From NCBI GenBank assembly GCA_946887105.1, contig CAMPKJ010000145.1, positions 1 to 12,398 on the forward strand: DNA of 12,398 nucleotides, read 5' to 3'. Source of the stretch: an uncultured Acidobacteriota bacterium. GTDB taxonomy: Bacteria; Acidobacteriota; Thermoanaerobaculia; Gp7-AA8. The translations under genes and the position numbers were made by a program. Position 1 is the first letter of the stretch, and every line of letters starts with the position of its first letter. The notes under the pieces are model-generated. The model was not told where the DNA came from. It saw nothing but the letters and a program-made list of their open reading frames with translations, and ran no database searches. This document shows positions 6,768 through 12,398 of the stretch, one piece after another.

Positions 6768-7714
6768 CGGAGCAGCTCGAGCAGCGCGCGCATATCCGCC
6801 GGCATCGGCGCCTCCAGCGTCATCACGCGCGCGTCGCGCGGATGCGGGAAGGTGATGCGTGCCGCGTGCAGCGCCTGCCGGTTGAACGCGGCCAGCGCAC
6901 GCTGGATTTTCTTGTCGGGGATGCCGCGCCACTGCGGGCCGGAGTAGGCGGGATCGCCGACGATCGGATGCCCGAGGTGCTTCATGTGCACGCGGATCTG
7001 ATGCGTGCGGCCGGTGCGGAGGCGGCAGCGGAGCAGGGACGCGTAACGGAGACGCTCCGCGACCTCGTAGTCGGTGATGGCCGGGCGTCCGCCGGCGACC
7101 ACCGCCATCCGTTTGCGGTCGCGCGGATCGCGTCCGATCGCGGCTTCGATCGTGCCGCGGTCATTCGCGGGCGTGCCGTAGACCAGCGCCAGGTACTCCT
7201 TGCGGACCGCGTCCGTGTTCCATGCCGCGGTCAGTTTTCGATGCGCGTCGTCATGCTTGGCGACGAGCATCACGCCGCTCGTGTCTTTGTCGAGACGGTG
7301 CACGATGCCGGGGCGCAGCTCGCCGCCGACGCCGCTGAGATCCTGCACGTGATGCAACAGCGCATTGACCAGCGTCTGGTCGGGATGTCCGGCGGCGGGG
7401 TGGACGACCAGCCCCGCCGATTTGTCGATCACGGCGACGTCCTCATCCTGATAGAGGATCGTCAGCGGCAGGTCCTGCGACTCCATCGATGAAGGCAAGG
7501 CGGCAGGGATCTCGACGACGACTTCCTGGCCGGACTCGACCCGATGAGACGGCTTCAACGCGGCGGCGCCGTTCACGCGAACTTTCCCGGCCGTGATGAG
7601 TTTCGCCAGGAAATTGCGCGATTGAGAGGGGAAGAGCTCGCCGAGCGCACGATCGAGGCGCAAATTGTGCTGTTCCGCGCCGACGACGGCCTGCAACGGA
7701 GGCGTTTCACTCAC
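6764..7714 (-). CDS. rluD: RluA/RluD-family 23S rRNA pseudouridine synthase
   Basis: The enzyme isomerises specific uridines in 23S rRNA to pseudouridine in the cytoplasm. The 316-aa product has an N-terminal S4 RNA-binding domain (about 17-75: 'LRLDRALGELFPSQSRNFLAKLI', 'GKVRVNG') and a C-terminal catalytic domain with the family signature RPGIVHRLDKDTSG (134-147), where D142 of HRLD is the catalytic Asp. Further conserved parts are 'LVVHPAAGH' (102-110), 'RTGRTHQIRVHM' and 'HPIVGDPAY'. Length and domain order fit RluD (the S4 domain separates it from RluA); exact target sites cannot be told. The start is GTG 7714; no Shine-Dalgarno is present, and TATACT lies 6 nt upstream, so the message is probably leaderless. 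The TAG stop lies inside the same CTAG as the transporter stop. Confidence 0.92.
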   Translation of the reverse strand: MSETPPLQAVVGAEQHNLRLDRALGELFPSQSRNFLAKLITAGKVRVNGAAALKPSHRVESGQEVVVEIPAALPSSMESQDLPLTILYQDEDVAVIDKSAGLVVHPAAGHPDQTLVNALLHHVQDLSGVGGELRPGIVHRLDKDTSGVMLVAKHDDAHRKLTAAWNTDAVRKEYLALVYGTPANDRGTIEAAIGRDPRDRKRMAVVAGGRPAITDYEVAERLRYASLLRCRLRTGRTHQIRVHMKHLGHPIVGDPAYSGPQWRGIPDKKIQRALAAFNRQALHAARITFPHPRDARVMTLEAPMPADMRALLELLR

Positions 7715-7720
7715 GGCAGG

Positions 7721-7726
7721 AGTATA
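7721..7726 (-). promoter_or_regulatory. Candidate -10 box of the rluD-type gene (leaderless)
   Basis: TATACT on the minus strand ends 6 nt before GTG 7714, so transcription starting 7 nt downstream would begin on the start codon itself. No convincing -35 was found at 15-19 nt. Confidence 0.4.
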
Positions 7727-7805
7727 CGGGTCAGGCGAGTGACGAAATGGTGGGGAGGGACGTATAGGATCGGTAACAAAGGTGCGGAACCTGTTGGAGT
7801 TCGTT

Positions 7806-7811
7806 TAGAAT
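7806..7811 (+). promoter_or_regulatory. Possible -10 box for the secreted protein gene at 7872
   Basis: TAGAAT matches the -10 consensus at five of six positions and would give a leader of about 50 nt ending in the ribosome binding site at 7857-7862. No good -35 is visible at 17 nt, so the call is weak. Confidence 0.3.
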
Positions 7812-7871
7812 GCGCGGGCAGCATATCGGCAGTGCAGTTCAAATCAGGATGTAAATAGGGAGAACATGTTC

Positions 7872-8894
7872 ATGAAGAAACTTCTCATCGCGACGGCCTT
7901 GACCTTGTGTGCGGCCGGGGCATACGCGAGCAACTTCCGTGGCGCGGACCAGGTTTACATTCCGACCGCGGGACGCATCGTGCAGCCGGCAGGCAACACC
8001 TTCATCTCGGACGTGCAGCTGGCGAATCTGACTGCCGAATCGGTCACCGTCTCGGTGATCTACCAGCCGATCAACACCGCCACGAACCCGGCAGTGCCCA
8101 CCTCGATCGGACAGGAATTCAAGGACGTCATCGTGCTCGCGCCGTTCGAGCGCAAGGAGTACAAGGACTTCTTCCAGAGCGCGCTGAATCTGCAGAGCGG
8201 GTTCGGCCTGCTGATCCTCAACGGCTGCCTCACGGGCGCGAACTGCGGCCCGAGCGGCACGGACGACGAGGCCAACACGCAGAACTACCGCGCCATCAGC
8301 GCGGAGAGCCGCATTTACTCGTTCAAGACACAGCAGGGTGCGGCCTCCGGTACGGTCGGCCAGCTCTTCTCCGGCATTCCCTGGTACAACTTCGTGAGCA
8401 TGCTGCAGGCGTCGGCCGGTCTCGATGAAGTGTTCATCACCGGCGTTTCGCACACCGCCAACAGCGGCACCGGCTTCCGCTCCAACATCGGTCTGATCAA
8501 CGCCTCGCAGTACTCGACCACCAACCTGCTGGTGAGCCTGTACAAGGGCCGCATCCGTACGGAAGACCGCATCGCACAGACCACCATCACGCTCACGCCG
8601 CTCGAGAACATCCAGCGCAACATCCCCGGCCTCTTCCCGACTGCTCCGTTCAGCGAGGACTACTTCGTCACCGTGGAGCAGATCAGCTCGACCCCGAACC
8701 CGTCCGGCGTGCCGTCGACCTGCGACCAGGGTTGCCCGGCGTTCCTCGCGTACGGCTCGCAACTCGACAACGTGACGAACGACGCCACGACGCTCGAGAG
8801 CCAGTACCTCAAGGAGCTGTCCTCCGAGGCCATCCTCGTGATCTACCCGACCAGCGCCGGCAAGCAGCCGTGGCGCCGTGCGGTTCGCCACTAA
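7872..8894 (+). CDS. Secreted two-domain beta-rich repeat protein, paralogue of the left-edge gene
   Basis: The product is 340 aa with a Sec signal peptide (MKKLLIATALTLCAAGAYA, cut near 19). Domain 1 (about 22-155) has F44-I-S-D-V-Q-L-A-N52, 'VTVSVIYQP' and IVLAPFERKEYKDF (87-100). Domain 2 (about 188-325) has G201-F-R-S-N-I-G-L-I-N210, 'NLLVSLY', then TITLTPLENIQRNI (238-251) and a closing QLDNVTNDAT (297-306). The same order of elements occurs in the protein at 1-704. Four Cys of the mature part (C119, C125, C284, C288) form two close pairs that could be disulfides. The C-terminus is basic (WRRAVRH). AGGGAG at 7857-7862 lies 9 nt from ATG 7872; an ATG at 7866 would have only a 3-nt spacer, though it adds just two residues. 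A strong intrinsic terminator follows 21 nt after the stop, so the gene is monocistronic. No enzymatic motif is recognised; the function is unknown. Confidence 0.88.
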   Translation: MKKLLIATALTLCAAGAYASNFRGADQVYIPTAGRIVQPAGNTFISDVQLANLTAESVTVSVIYQPINTATNPAVPTSIGQEFKDVIVLAPFERKEYKDFFQSALNLQSGFGLLILNGCLTGANCGPSGTDDEANTQNYRAISAESRIYSFKTQQGAASGTVGQLFSGIPWYNFVSMLQASAGLDEVFITGVSHTANSGTGFRSNIGLINASQYSTTNLLVSLYKGRIRTEDRIAQTTITLTPLENIQRNIPGLFPTAPFSEDYFVTVEQISSTPNPSGVPSTCDQGCPAFLAYGSQLDNVTNDATTLESQYLKELSSEAILVIYPTSAGKQPWRRAVRH

Positions 8895-8915
8895 CGCAAT
8901 CGACATCGTTTCCCG

Positions 8916-8945
8916 AAAAGCCGCGCCGCAAGGCGCGGCTTTTTT
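8916..8945 (+). terminator. Intrinsic terminator after the secreted protein gene
   Basis: A perfect stem AAAAGCCGCGCC (8916-8927) / GGCGCGGCTTTT (8932-8943) with a GCAA tetraloop is followed by a run of T ending at 8945. The A-run on the 5' side would let it act on the other strand too, but no minus-strand gene ends here. Confidence 0.92.
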
Positions 8946-8954
8946 GTTCGAACC

Positions 8955-8980
8955 GCCGCGCCTGCGTGCGCGGCTTTGTT
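8955..8980 (+). terminator. Second, weaker terminator-like hairpin
   Basis: GCCGCGC (8955-8961) pairs with GCGCGGC (8968-8974) across the loop CTGCGT and is followed by TTTGTT. It repeats the GCCGCGC core of the terminator just before it, so it is a tandem backup or an imperfect duplicate. Confidence 0.5.
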
Positions 8981-8988
8981 GGAGTGGC

Positions 8989-9004
8989 GTTGCGTTTTCG
9001 CAAC
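8989..9004 (+). repeat. Small hairpin before the PilZ gene
   Basis: GTTGCG (8989-8994), a TTTT loop, CGCAAC (8999-9004): a perfect 6-bp inverted repeat with no U-tract. It lies just upstream of the TAGACT -10 candidate (9016-9021), where an operator could sit. A chance origin is possible at this length. Confidence 0.35.
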
Positions 9005-9015
9005 CACCTCTCGGG

Positions 9016-9021
9016 TAGACT
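9016..9021 (+). promoter_or_regulatory. Candidate -10 box of the PilZ gene
   Basis: TAGACT lies 13 nt before ATG 9035 and would give a leader of about 7 nt without a Shine-Dalgarno. The nearest -35-like TTGCGT (8990-8995) is 20 nt away, too far for a standard sigma70 promoter, so this is tentative. Confidence 0.3.
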
Positions 9022-9034
9022 GCCGGCCGCGGCC

Positions 9035-9766
9035 ATGAATTCTCCCCGAACGCGTCGCGTGGAGCGCGTCCACCTCGCACAACCGCTCGCGGCCCGGCTG
9101 GGCGCGACGCAGGTCGTGCTCGTCGATCTGAGCGTGATGGGTGCGCGCGTCGAGCATCATGTGCCGCTCATCGCCGGCGCGTATTCACACTTGACGTTCC
9201 GCTGGGACGACACGACCTTCGGCATCGACTGCCGGATCGTCCGCTCGCGGCTGGAGCGCTTTTCCGTCGGCGCCGACGGGATGACCGTCTATCACTCCGG
9301 CCTCGAGTTCGAACGGCTCTCGCCCGAGATGCGCACGCGTCTCAAACGGCTGATCGGCGGCTTCATCATGCGCGCGCTCGAGGAGCAGAAGCTCAACGCG
9401 CGCGGCGTGCTGCCCGAGCACGACGTTTCGCGGATGCCGATCTTCCGCTTCGGCGGGCAGCTCACGGCGAATGACAAATCGCTCGCCGGCTCGGCGCTGT
9501 TGCCGATCGCGCGCGTCGCCAACGAGACCGGCTACATCTGCTACGGCCTCGAGTACACCACCTGGCGCCGCAAGCGGACGCACGATCCGGGACAGCCGAT
9601 GGAAGGCTTCACGATTTCCGCGAATGAAGATCACGCGCAGGCCGAGCTGCTTTGCGACGCGTATCAGAAATCGGATCGCGACGGCCGCCGGCTGATCCAG
9701 CTGTGCGCACAGCTCAGCCTGATGGAGGACGACGACGTGATGGTGGCCGGGAGATTCGAACCGTGA
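9035..9766 (+). CDS. PilZ domain protein (c-di-GMP receptor type)
   Basis: The product is 243 aa, cytoplasmic, with no signal peptide. The N-terminal PilZ domain (about 5-115) shows both binding motifs: an RxxxR element (R7-R-V-E-R11) and the DxSxxG element (D31-L-S-V-M-G36), the residues that hold c-di-GMP in characterised PilZ proteins. The C-terminal half (about 120-243) has no family I recognise; it has 'FRFGGQLTANDKSLAGSALLPIARVANETGYICYGLEY' spread over strand-like sequence and an acidic end (MEDDD). I chose ATG 9035 because the open frame upstream of it runs through the terminators at 8916-8980 and the end of the preceding gene. No Shine-Dalgarno is visible. The stop overlaps the start of the next gene in GTGA, so the two are translationally coupled and probably work together. 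Confidence 0.85.
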   Translation: MNSPRTRRVERVHLAQPLAARLGATQVVLVDLSVMGARVEHHVPLIAGAYSHLTFRWDDTTFGIDCRIVRSRLERFSVGADGMTVYHSGLEFERLSPEMRTRLKRLIGGFIMRALEEQKLNARGVLPEHDVSRMPIFRFGGQLTANDKSLAGSALLPIARVANETGYICYGLEYTTWRRKRTHDPGQPMEGFTISANEDHAQAELLCDAYQKSDRDGRRLIQLCAQLSLMEDDDVMVAGRFEP

Positions 9767-11007
9767 GGCGGCTGCTTCTGGCGATCGTGCTCGCGACGCT
9801 GCCGCTGGCCGCCGATGACGTGGCCGACTCGCGCCGGCTGCAGCAGGAGGCGCTGACCGCATACAAAGACAAGAAGCCGGATCTGTTCCTGAAGAAGATT
9901 CGCGCCGCGTCCGATCTCCGTCCGCAGCATCCAACGCTGCTCGTTCAACTCGCCGTCGCCCTCGCTGCGAACGATCAGCATCAGAACGCCCTCGGCGTGC
10001 TCGATCGCGTCGCGGCGATGGGCTTCGTCTACACGCTCGACGACGCCGAGCTGCAACCGGTCCGTGCGCTGCCCCGATTCGCGCGCATCGCCAAACGATT
10101 CGAAGCGAACGCGAAAGCGATCGGCACCGCGAAGCACGAGCTCACCGTCGATCGTCTCGGCATGATCCCCGAGGGGCTCGCGTACGACGCGAAGCACCGC
10201 CGCTGGCTCATCAGCAGTGTTCGCACGGGAACGATTCTGAGCATCTCGTCGGACGGTGAACCGAAGGTGCTCGTCGACGTGCCGTGGGGTGTGTTCGGCA
10301 TGGCGGTCGACGCGAAGCGCGGCGTGTTGTGGGCGACGACGTCCGCCGTGGCGCAGACCGAGGAGTTCCGTCCCGAAGACAAAGGGAAAGCGGCGCTGTT
10401 GAAGATCGATCTCGACAGCGGGCGCATTCTGGAGACCCTGCCTGCGCCTGATGACGGCGCCGCGCATCACTTCGGTGATGTCGCGGTCGCGCCGGATGGC
10501 GAGGTCTTCGTCAGCGATGGCGCCGCGGTGATCTTCCGCGTTGCGGGCGACGCGCTCGAGCCGTTCGTGCGCGGATCGTTTCCGTCGATGCAGGGGATCG
10601 CGCCGGGACGCAACGTGCTCTACGTCGCCGATTACGCCCGAGGGATTCTGGTCGTGGATCGGCGCACGCGCGACGTCCATGCGTTGCGGGTCCCGCCGAA
10701 CGCGTCCGTTCTCGGCATCGACGGACTCTATCTCGTCGATGACAGCACGCTCATCGGAACGCAGAACGGCACGAATCCGAATCGCATCGTGCGCATCCGG
10801 CTCGCGCCGGGAGCGTTGGCGGTTTCATCCGTGGAGACGCTGCTGGCCAACGCGCCGGACATGGGCGATCCGACATTGGGAACCGTCGTCGGGAAACGCT
10901 TTTTCTTCAACGCCAATGCGCAGTGGGAGCTGTTCGGAGGGGATGGAAGAATCGCCGATCCATTGCAGTTGAAGCCGGCCGTGGTATTGTCCGTCCCAGC
11001 CAAGTGA
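9763..11007 (+). CDS. Secreted TPR-like / SMP-30-type beta-propeller protein
   Basis: The product is 414 aa. The signal peptide (VRRLLLAIVLATLPLAA, 1-17) is followed by a helical TPR-like segment (about 22-120) with repeated A/L-rich helices ('LQQEALTAYKDKKPDLFLKKI', 'HPTLLVQLAVALAANDQHQNALGVLDRV'). The rest (about 125-410) is a six-bladed-propeller-like region of the SMP-30/NHL/gluconolactonase superfamily, with recurrent 'PEGLAYD' (136-142), 'FGMAVDAKRGVLWAT' (178-192), 'DVAVAPDGEVFVSDG' (239-253) and 'LYVADYARGILVVD' (286-299). Metal ligands of true lactonases could not be assigned, so enzymatic activity is open. I chose GTG 9763 because it overlaps the PilZ stop in GTGA, has GGAG at 9750-9753 and begins exactly at the signal peptide; an in-frame ATG at 9652 would put 37 Arg-rich residues in front of it. 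The role of a secreted propeller coupled to a c-di-GMP receptor is unknown. Confidence 0.82.
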   Translation: MRRLLLAIVLATLPLAADDVADSRRLQQEALTAYKDKKPDLFLKKIRAASDLRPQHPTLLVQLAVALAANDQHQNALGVLDRVAAMGFVYTLDDAELQPVRALPRFARIAKRFEANAKAIGTAKHELTVDRLGMIPEGLAYDAKHRRWLISSVRTGTILSISSDGEPKVLVDVPWGVFGMAVDAKRGVLWATTSAVAQTEEFRPEDKGKAALLKIDLDSGRILETLPAPDDGAAHHFGDVAVAPDGEVFVSDGAAVIFRVAGDALEPFVRGSFPSMQGIAPGRNVLYVADYARGILVVDRRTRDVHALRVPPNASVLGIDGLYLVDDSTLIGTQNGTNPNRIVRIRLAPGALAVSSVETLLANAPDMGDPTLGTVVGKRFFFNANAQWELFGGDGRIADPLQLKPAVVLSVPAK

Positions 11008-11016
11008 AGCGCGGCT

Positions 11017-11034
11017 GCGGAGGGAATCCTCTGC
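11017..11034 (+). repeat. Short hairpin downstream of the propeller gene
   Basis: GCGGAGG (11017-11023) pairs with CCTCTGC (11028-11034) with one G-U pair and a GAAT loop. It begins 10 nt after the stop codon and has no U-tract, so it may protect the mRNA 3' end rather than terminate. Confidence 0.35.
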
Positions 11035-11068
11035 GAGCGTTACCTCGTTGTAGCGCGCGACATTGGTG

Positions 11069-11077
11069 TGTTAGTAT
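11069..11077 (+). promoter_or_regulatory. Extended -10 promoter before rimP-nusA
   Basis: TGTTAGTAT contains TAGTAT (11072-11077) preceded by the TGn extension. A weak -35 TTGTAG (11048-11053) lies 18 nt upstream. The expected start near 11084 coincides with the first base of the hairpin at 11084-11109. Confidence 0.45.
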
Positions 11078-11083
11078 TCGACG

Positions 11084-11109
11084 GCTTTCGAGCAGCACTT
11101 TTCGAAAGC
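11084..11109 (+). promoter_or_regulatory. Candidate antiterminator hairpin in the rimP-nusA leader
   Basis: GCTTTCGA (11084-11091) pairs perfectly with TCGAAAGC (11102-11109) over a 10-nt loop. Its 3' arm overlaps the 5' arm of the terminator (11105-11113), so the two structures exclude one another. Confidence 0.4.
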
Positions 11110-11130
11110 GGCCAATCGGCCGCTTTTTTT
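11105..11130 (+). terminator. Intrinsic terminator between the propeller gene and rimP
   Basis: A perfect 9-bp stem AAAGCGGCC (11105-11113) / GGCCGCTTT (11118-11126), loop AATC, and T-run to 11130. It lies downstream of a promoter-like element (11069-11077), so it may both end the upstream transcription unit and attenuate rimP-nusA. Confidence 0.88.
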
Positions 11131-11132
11131 GT

Positions 11133-11154
11133 TCTAGGGACTAAATCTAGGGAC
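11133..11154 (+). repeat. Direct repeat TCTAGGGAC in the rimP leader
   Basis: TCTAGGGAC occurs at 11133-11141 and 11146-11154, a 13-nt period. The second copy supplies GGGA 5 nt before ATG 11159 and is therefore the ribosome binding site; the first copy duplicates it. This could be a protein-binding site on the mRNA or a simple duplication. Confidence 0.6.
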
Positions 11155-11158
11155 ATAG

Positions 11159-11626
11159 ATGAATGGGTTACCAGACCACGCCGAGCAGCAGATCCGGAGG
11201 ATCGTCGAATCCGAAGGGCTCGAGCTCGTGCACATCGACTTCCGCCGTCAGGGGCGCACGTTCCTGCTGCGGGTCGACATCGACAAGGAGGGCGGCGTGA
11301 ACATCGACGACTGCCAGCTCGTGTCGACGCAGGTCTCGACGTGGCTCGATGTCGAGGATCCCATTCCGGGTGAGTTCGAATTGCAGGTTTCCTCTCCCGG
11401 TCTGGATCGCAAGTTTTATCAGCCGTCGGATTACGAGAAGTTCATCGGCCGCCTGGTACGGGTGAAGACGAGCAAGCCCATTCGCGGTCTGCACGTCATC
11501 GTGGGCCGGCTGAAATCATTCGACGGAACGACGGTGGTGGTGACGGACCCGGTCATGAAGAAAGACCCGGACTACTCCATCCCGCTCGCCGACATCAAGG
11601 AAACTCGATTGGAAGTGGAGATTTGA
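11159..11626 (+). CDS. rimP: Ribosome maturation factor RimP
   Basis: RimP binds the 30S precursor and is needed for late 30S subunit maturation. The 155-aa product has the usual length and two-domain plan: N-terminal alpha/beta domain (5-85) with 'GLELVHIDFRRQGRTFLLRVDID' and 'GVNIDDCQ', the signature VSSPGLDRKF (77-86), and a C-terminal SH3-like barrel (90-155) with 'FIGRLVRVKT' and 'GTTVVVTD'. ATG 11159 has GGGA 5 nt upstream. The TGA stop overlaps the nusA ATG in TGATG, the standard rimP-nusA arrangement. Confidence 0.94.
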   Translation: MNGLPDHAEQQIRRIVESEGLELVHIDFRRQGRTFLLRVDIDKEGGVNIDDCQLVSTQVSTWLDVEDPIPGEFELQVSSPGLDRKFYQPSDYEKFIGRLVRVKTSKPIRGLHVIVGRLKSFDGTTVVVTDPVMKKDPDYSIPLADIKETRLEVEI

Positions 11627-12398
11627 TGGCCAGGCGAAAAGCACAAGAAGCAGCGAACGAAGCGAAAGAAGCAGTAGCGATGTTCCAGGACAAGGACATC
11701 AAGGCTCTCGCGTACGAGAAGTCGATCGAAGTCGATCGCGTGTACGCGGCGCTCGAAGATGCCCTCTCCACCGCGGCGCGCAAGTACTACCGCACCCGCG
11801 AGCCTCTGGAAGCCGTTCTCGACCGTTCCGCCGGAGCGGTGACGATCTTCGCCATCAAGGAGATCGTCGAGAACGAAGACCAGATCGAGGATCCGCAGGC
11901 ACAGTGGACGCTGGAGCAGGCCCGCAAGGTCGACCCGAACGTGGAGGTCGGCGGCACGATCCGTCTCGACTACATCTCCAAGGAAGTGGTCGACGTGGTG
12001 AAGGATCAGAACACGCAGATCCGCACGTACGAGGCGCAGAAGATCGACAGCGAAGTGGAGCAGGGCGATGAAGTGAAGATCCCGCTCACCAAGCCGCCCG
12101 ACGAGCTCGGACGCATCGCCGCGCAGTCCGCCAAGCAGGTCCTCTATCAGAAGGTCCGCGAGGCCGAGCGCGAGAAGGTGTTCAACGAGTTCAAGGACAA
12201 GATGGGCGAGCTCGAGAACGGCTACGTGAAGCGTTTCGAGCGCGGCGACATGATCATCGACCTCAACGGCAAGACCGAGGGGATCATCCCGCGTCACCAT
12301 CAGTCGCGCGCCGAGCGCTACTCGCAGGGCGACCGCATCAAGGCGGTCATCGTCGACGTGCACACGCAGCCGAAGGGACCGCAGGTCGTGCTCTCGCG
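11626..12398 (+). CDS. nusA: Transcription termination/antitermination factor NusA, 5' part
   Basis: NusA binds RNA polymerase and controls pausing, termination and antitermination. 257 codons are present; the gene runs off the right edge before the KH domains. The RNAP-binding N-terminal domain (about 20-185) shows 'VYAALEDALSTAARKYY' (39-55) and the hallmark AAQSAKQVLYQKVREAERE (165-183), followed by the start of the S1 domain (about 195-257: 'GYVKRFERGDMIIDLNGKTEGIIP'). Two oddities are visible. There is a Lys/Ala-rich N-terminal extension of roughly 15-20 residues relative to E. coli NusA. Residues 99-136 and 137-174 look like a tandem copy: A-R-K-V-D-P-N-V-E-V-G against A-Q-K-I-D-S-E-V-E-Q-G. 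ATG 11626 overlaps the rimP stop and has GGAG at 11617-11620; an internal ATG at 11680 lacks a ribosome binding site. infB would be expected further downstream. Confidence 0.94.
   Translation, partial: MARRKAQEAANEAKEAVAMFQDKDIKALAYEKSIEVDRVYAALEDALSTAARKYYRTREPLEAVLDRSAGAVTIFAIKEIVENEDQIEDPQAQWTLEQARKVDPNVEVGGTIRLDYISKEVVDVVKDQNTQIRTYEAQKIDSEVEQGDEVKIPLTKPPDELGRIAAQSAKQVLYQKVREAEREKVFNEFKDKMGELENGYVKRFERGDMIIDLNGKTEGIIPRHHQSRAERYSQGDRIKAVIVDVHTQPKGPQVVLS

Noticed and set aside
5337..6932. Long minus-strand open frame (531 codons) opposite the nucleoside transporter
   Set aside because: Its product is an Arg/His/Asp-rich sequence typical of an antisense shadow, whereas the plus strand encodes clear CNT motifs.
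7839..9080. Minus-strand open frame (413 codons) across the secreted protein and its terminators
   Set aside because: It crosses two terminator hairpins and the real secreted protein; no domain or start signal supports it.
9652..9762. Upstream ATG start (9652) for the propeller protein
   Set aside because: It would add 37 Arg-rich residues in front of a good signal peptide and overlap the PilZ gene by more than 100 bp.
9664..10680. Minus-strand open frame (338 codons) opposite the propeller gene
   Set aside because: Antisense shadow; composition is Arg-rich and no family is recognisable.
11008..11158. tRNA gene before rimP, as in the E. coli metY-nusA operon
   Set aside because: No cloverleaf, T-loop GTTCRA or CCA end can be found; only hairpins and promoter-like sequence are present.
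11572..12363. Minus-strand open frame (263 codons) opposite nusA, with long Leu/Asp/His-rich stretches
   Set aside because: It mirrors conserved NusA sequence; the apparent Leu-rich pattern comes from complementing Glu/Lys codons.

Overview
This 12.4-kb window is GC-rich, densely coded bacterial chromosome. The best taxonomic hint is Acidobacteriota: one gene matches the VWFA-related domain family first named from Acidobacteria, and two secreted proteins have a two-domain 'N-x-G-x-x-N' beta-rich architecture that I associate with Acidobacteriota (Thermoanaerobaculia-like) genomes. This assignment is an inference from gene content; no rRNA or other marker of fine taxonomy is present. There is no transposase, integrase, CRISPR array or tRNA.

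Layout. Positions 1-2254 (minus strand) hold a two-gene export operon: a DUF4331 protein, then a secreted repeat protein cut off by the left edge. Positions 2318-2400 hold a clustered inverted repeat built from GTTCCTCGG units. It starts at the stop codon of a minus-strand pair (4385 to 2400): a secreted von Willebrand A-like protein followed by a response regulator fused to a GHKL ATPase domain. Positions 4442-6767 hold a divergent nucleoside-salvage pair, a PunA-type purine nucleoside phosphorylase (minus) and a CNT/NupC nucleoside transporter (plus), with back-to-back promoters. The transporter meets an RluD-type pseudouridine synthase (minus) tail to tail in a shared CTAG. Positions 7872-8894 (plus) hold a second secreted protein that looks paralogous to the one at the left edge, closed by a strong intrinsic terminator and a second terminator-like hairpin. 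Positions 9035-11007 (plus) hold a PilZ (c-di-GMP receptor-type) protein coupled by a GTGA overlap to a secreted TPR-like/beta-propeller protein. Positions 11084-12398 hold the start of the conserved rimP-nusA operon, preceded by a promoter-like element and a terminator hairpin that overlaps an alternative hairpin, as in an attenuator.

How the genes fit together. The phosphorylase and transporter form a clear uptake-and-cleavage module for purine nucleosides. rimP-nusA and rluD are ribosome and transcription housekeeping. The remaining genes (DUF4331, two secreted repeat proteins, VWFA protein, propeller protein, PilZ and REC-ATPase) are envelope or signalling genes of unknown detailed role. 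Several genes lacking a Shine-Dalgarno sequence (rluD, the VWFA gene, the phosphorylase) carry a TANNNT box 6-8 nt before the start codon, which suggests leaderless transcripts. The most interesting items are the paralogous secreted family, the candidate attenuator before rimP-nusA, an apparent 38-residue tandem duplication in the NusA N-terminal region, and the REC-GHKL fusion. No wholly new multi-gene system is evident.
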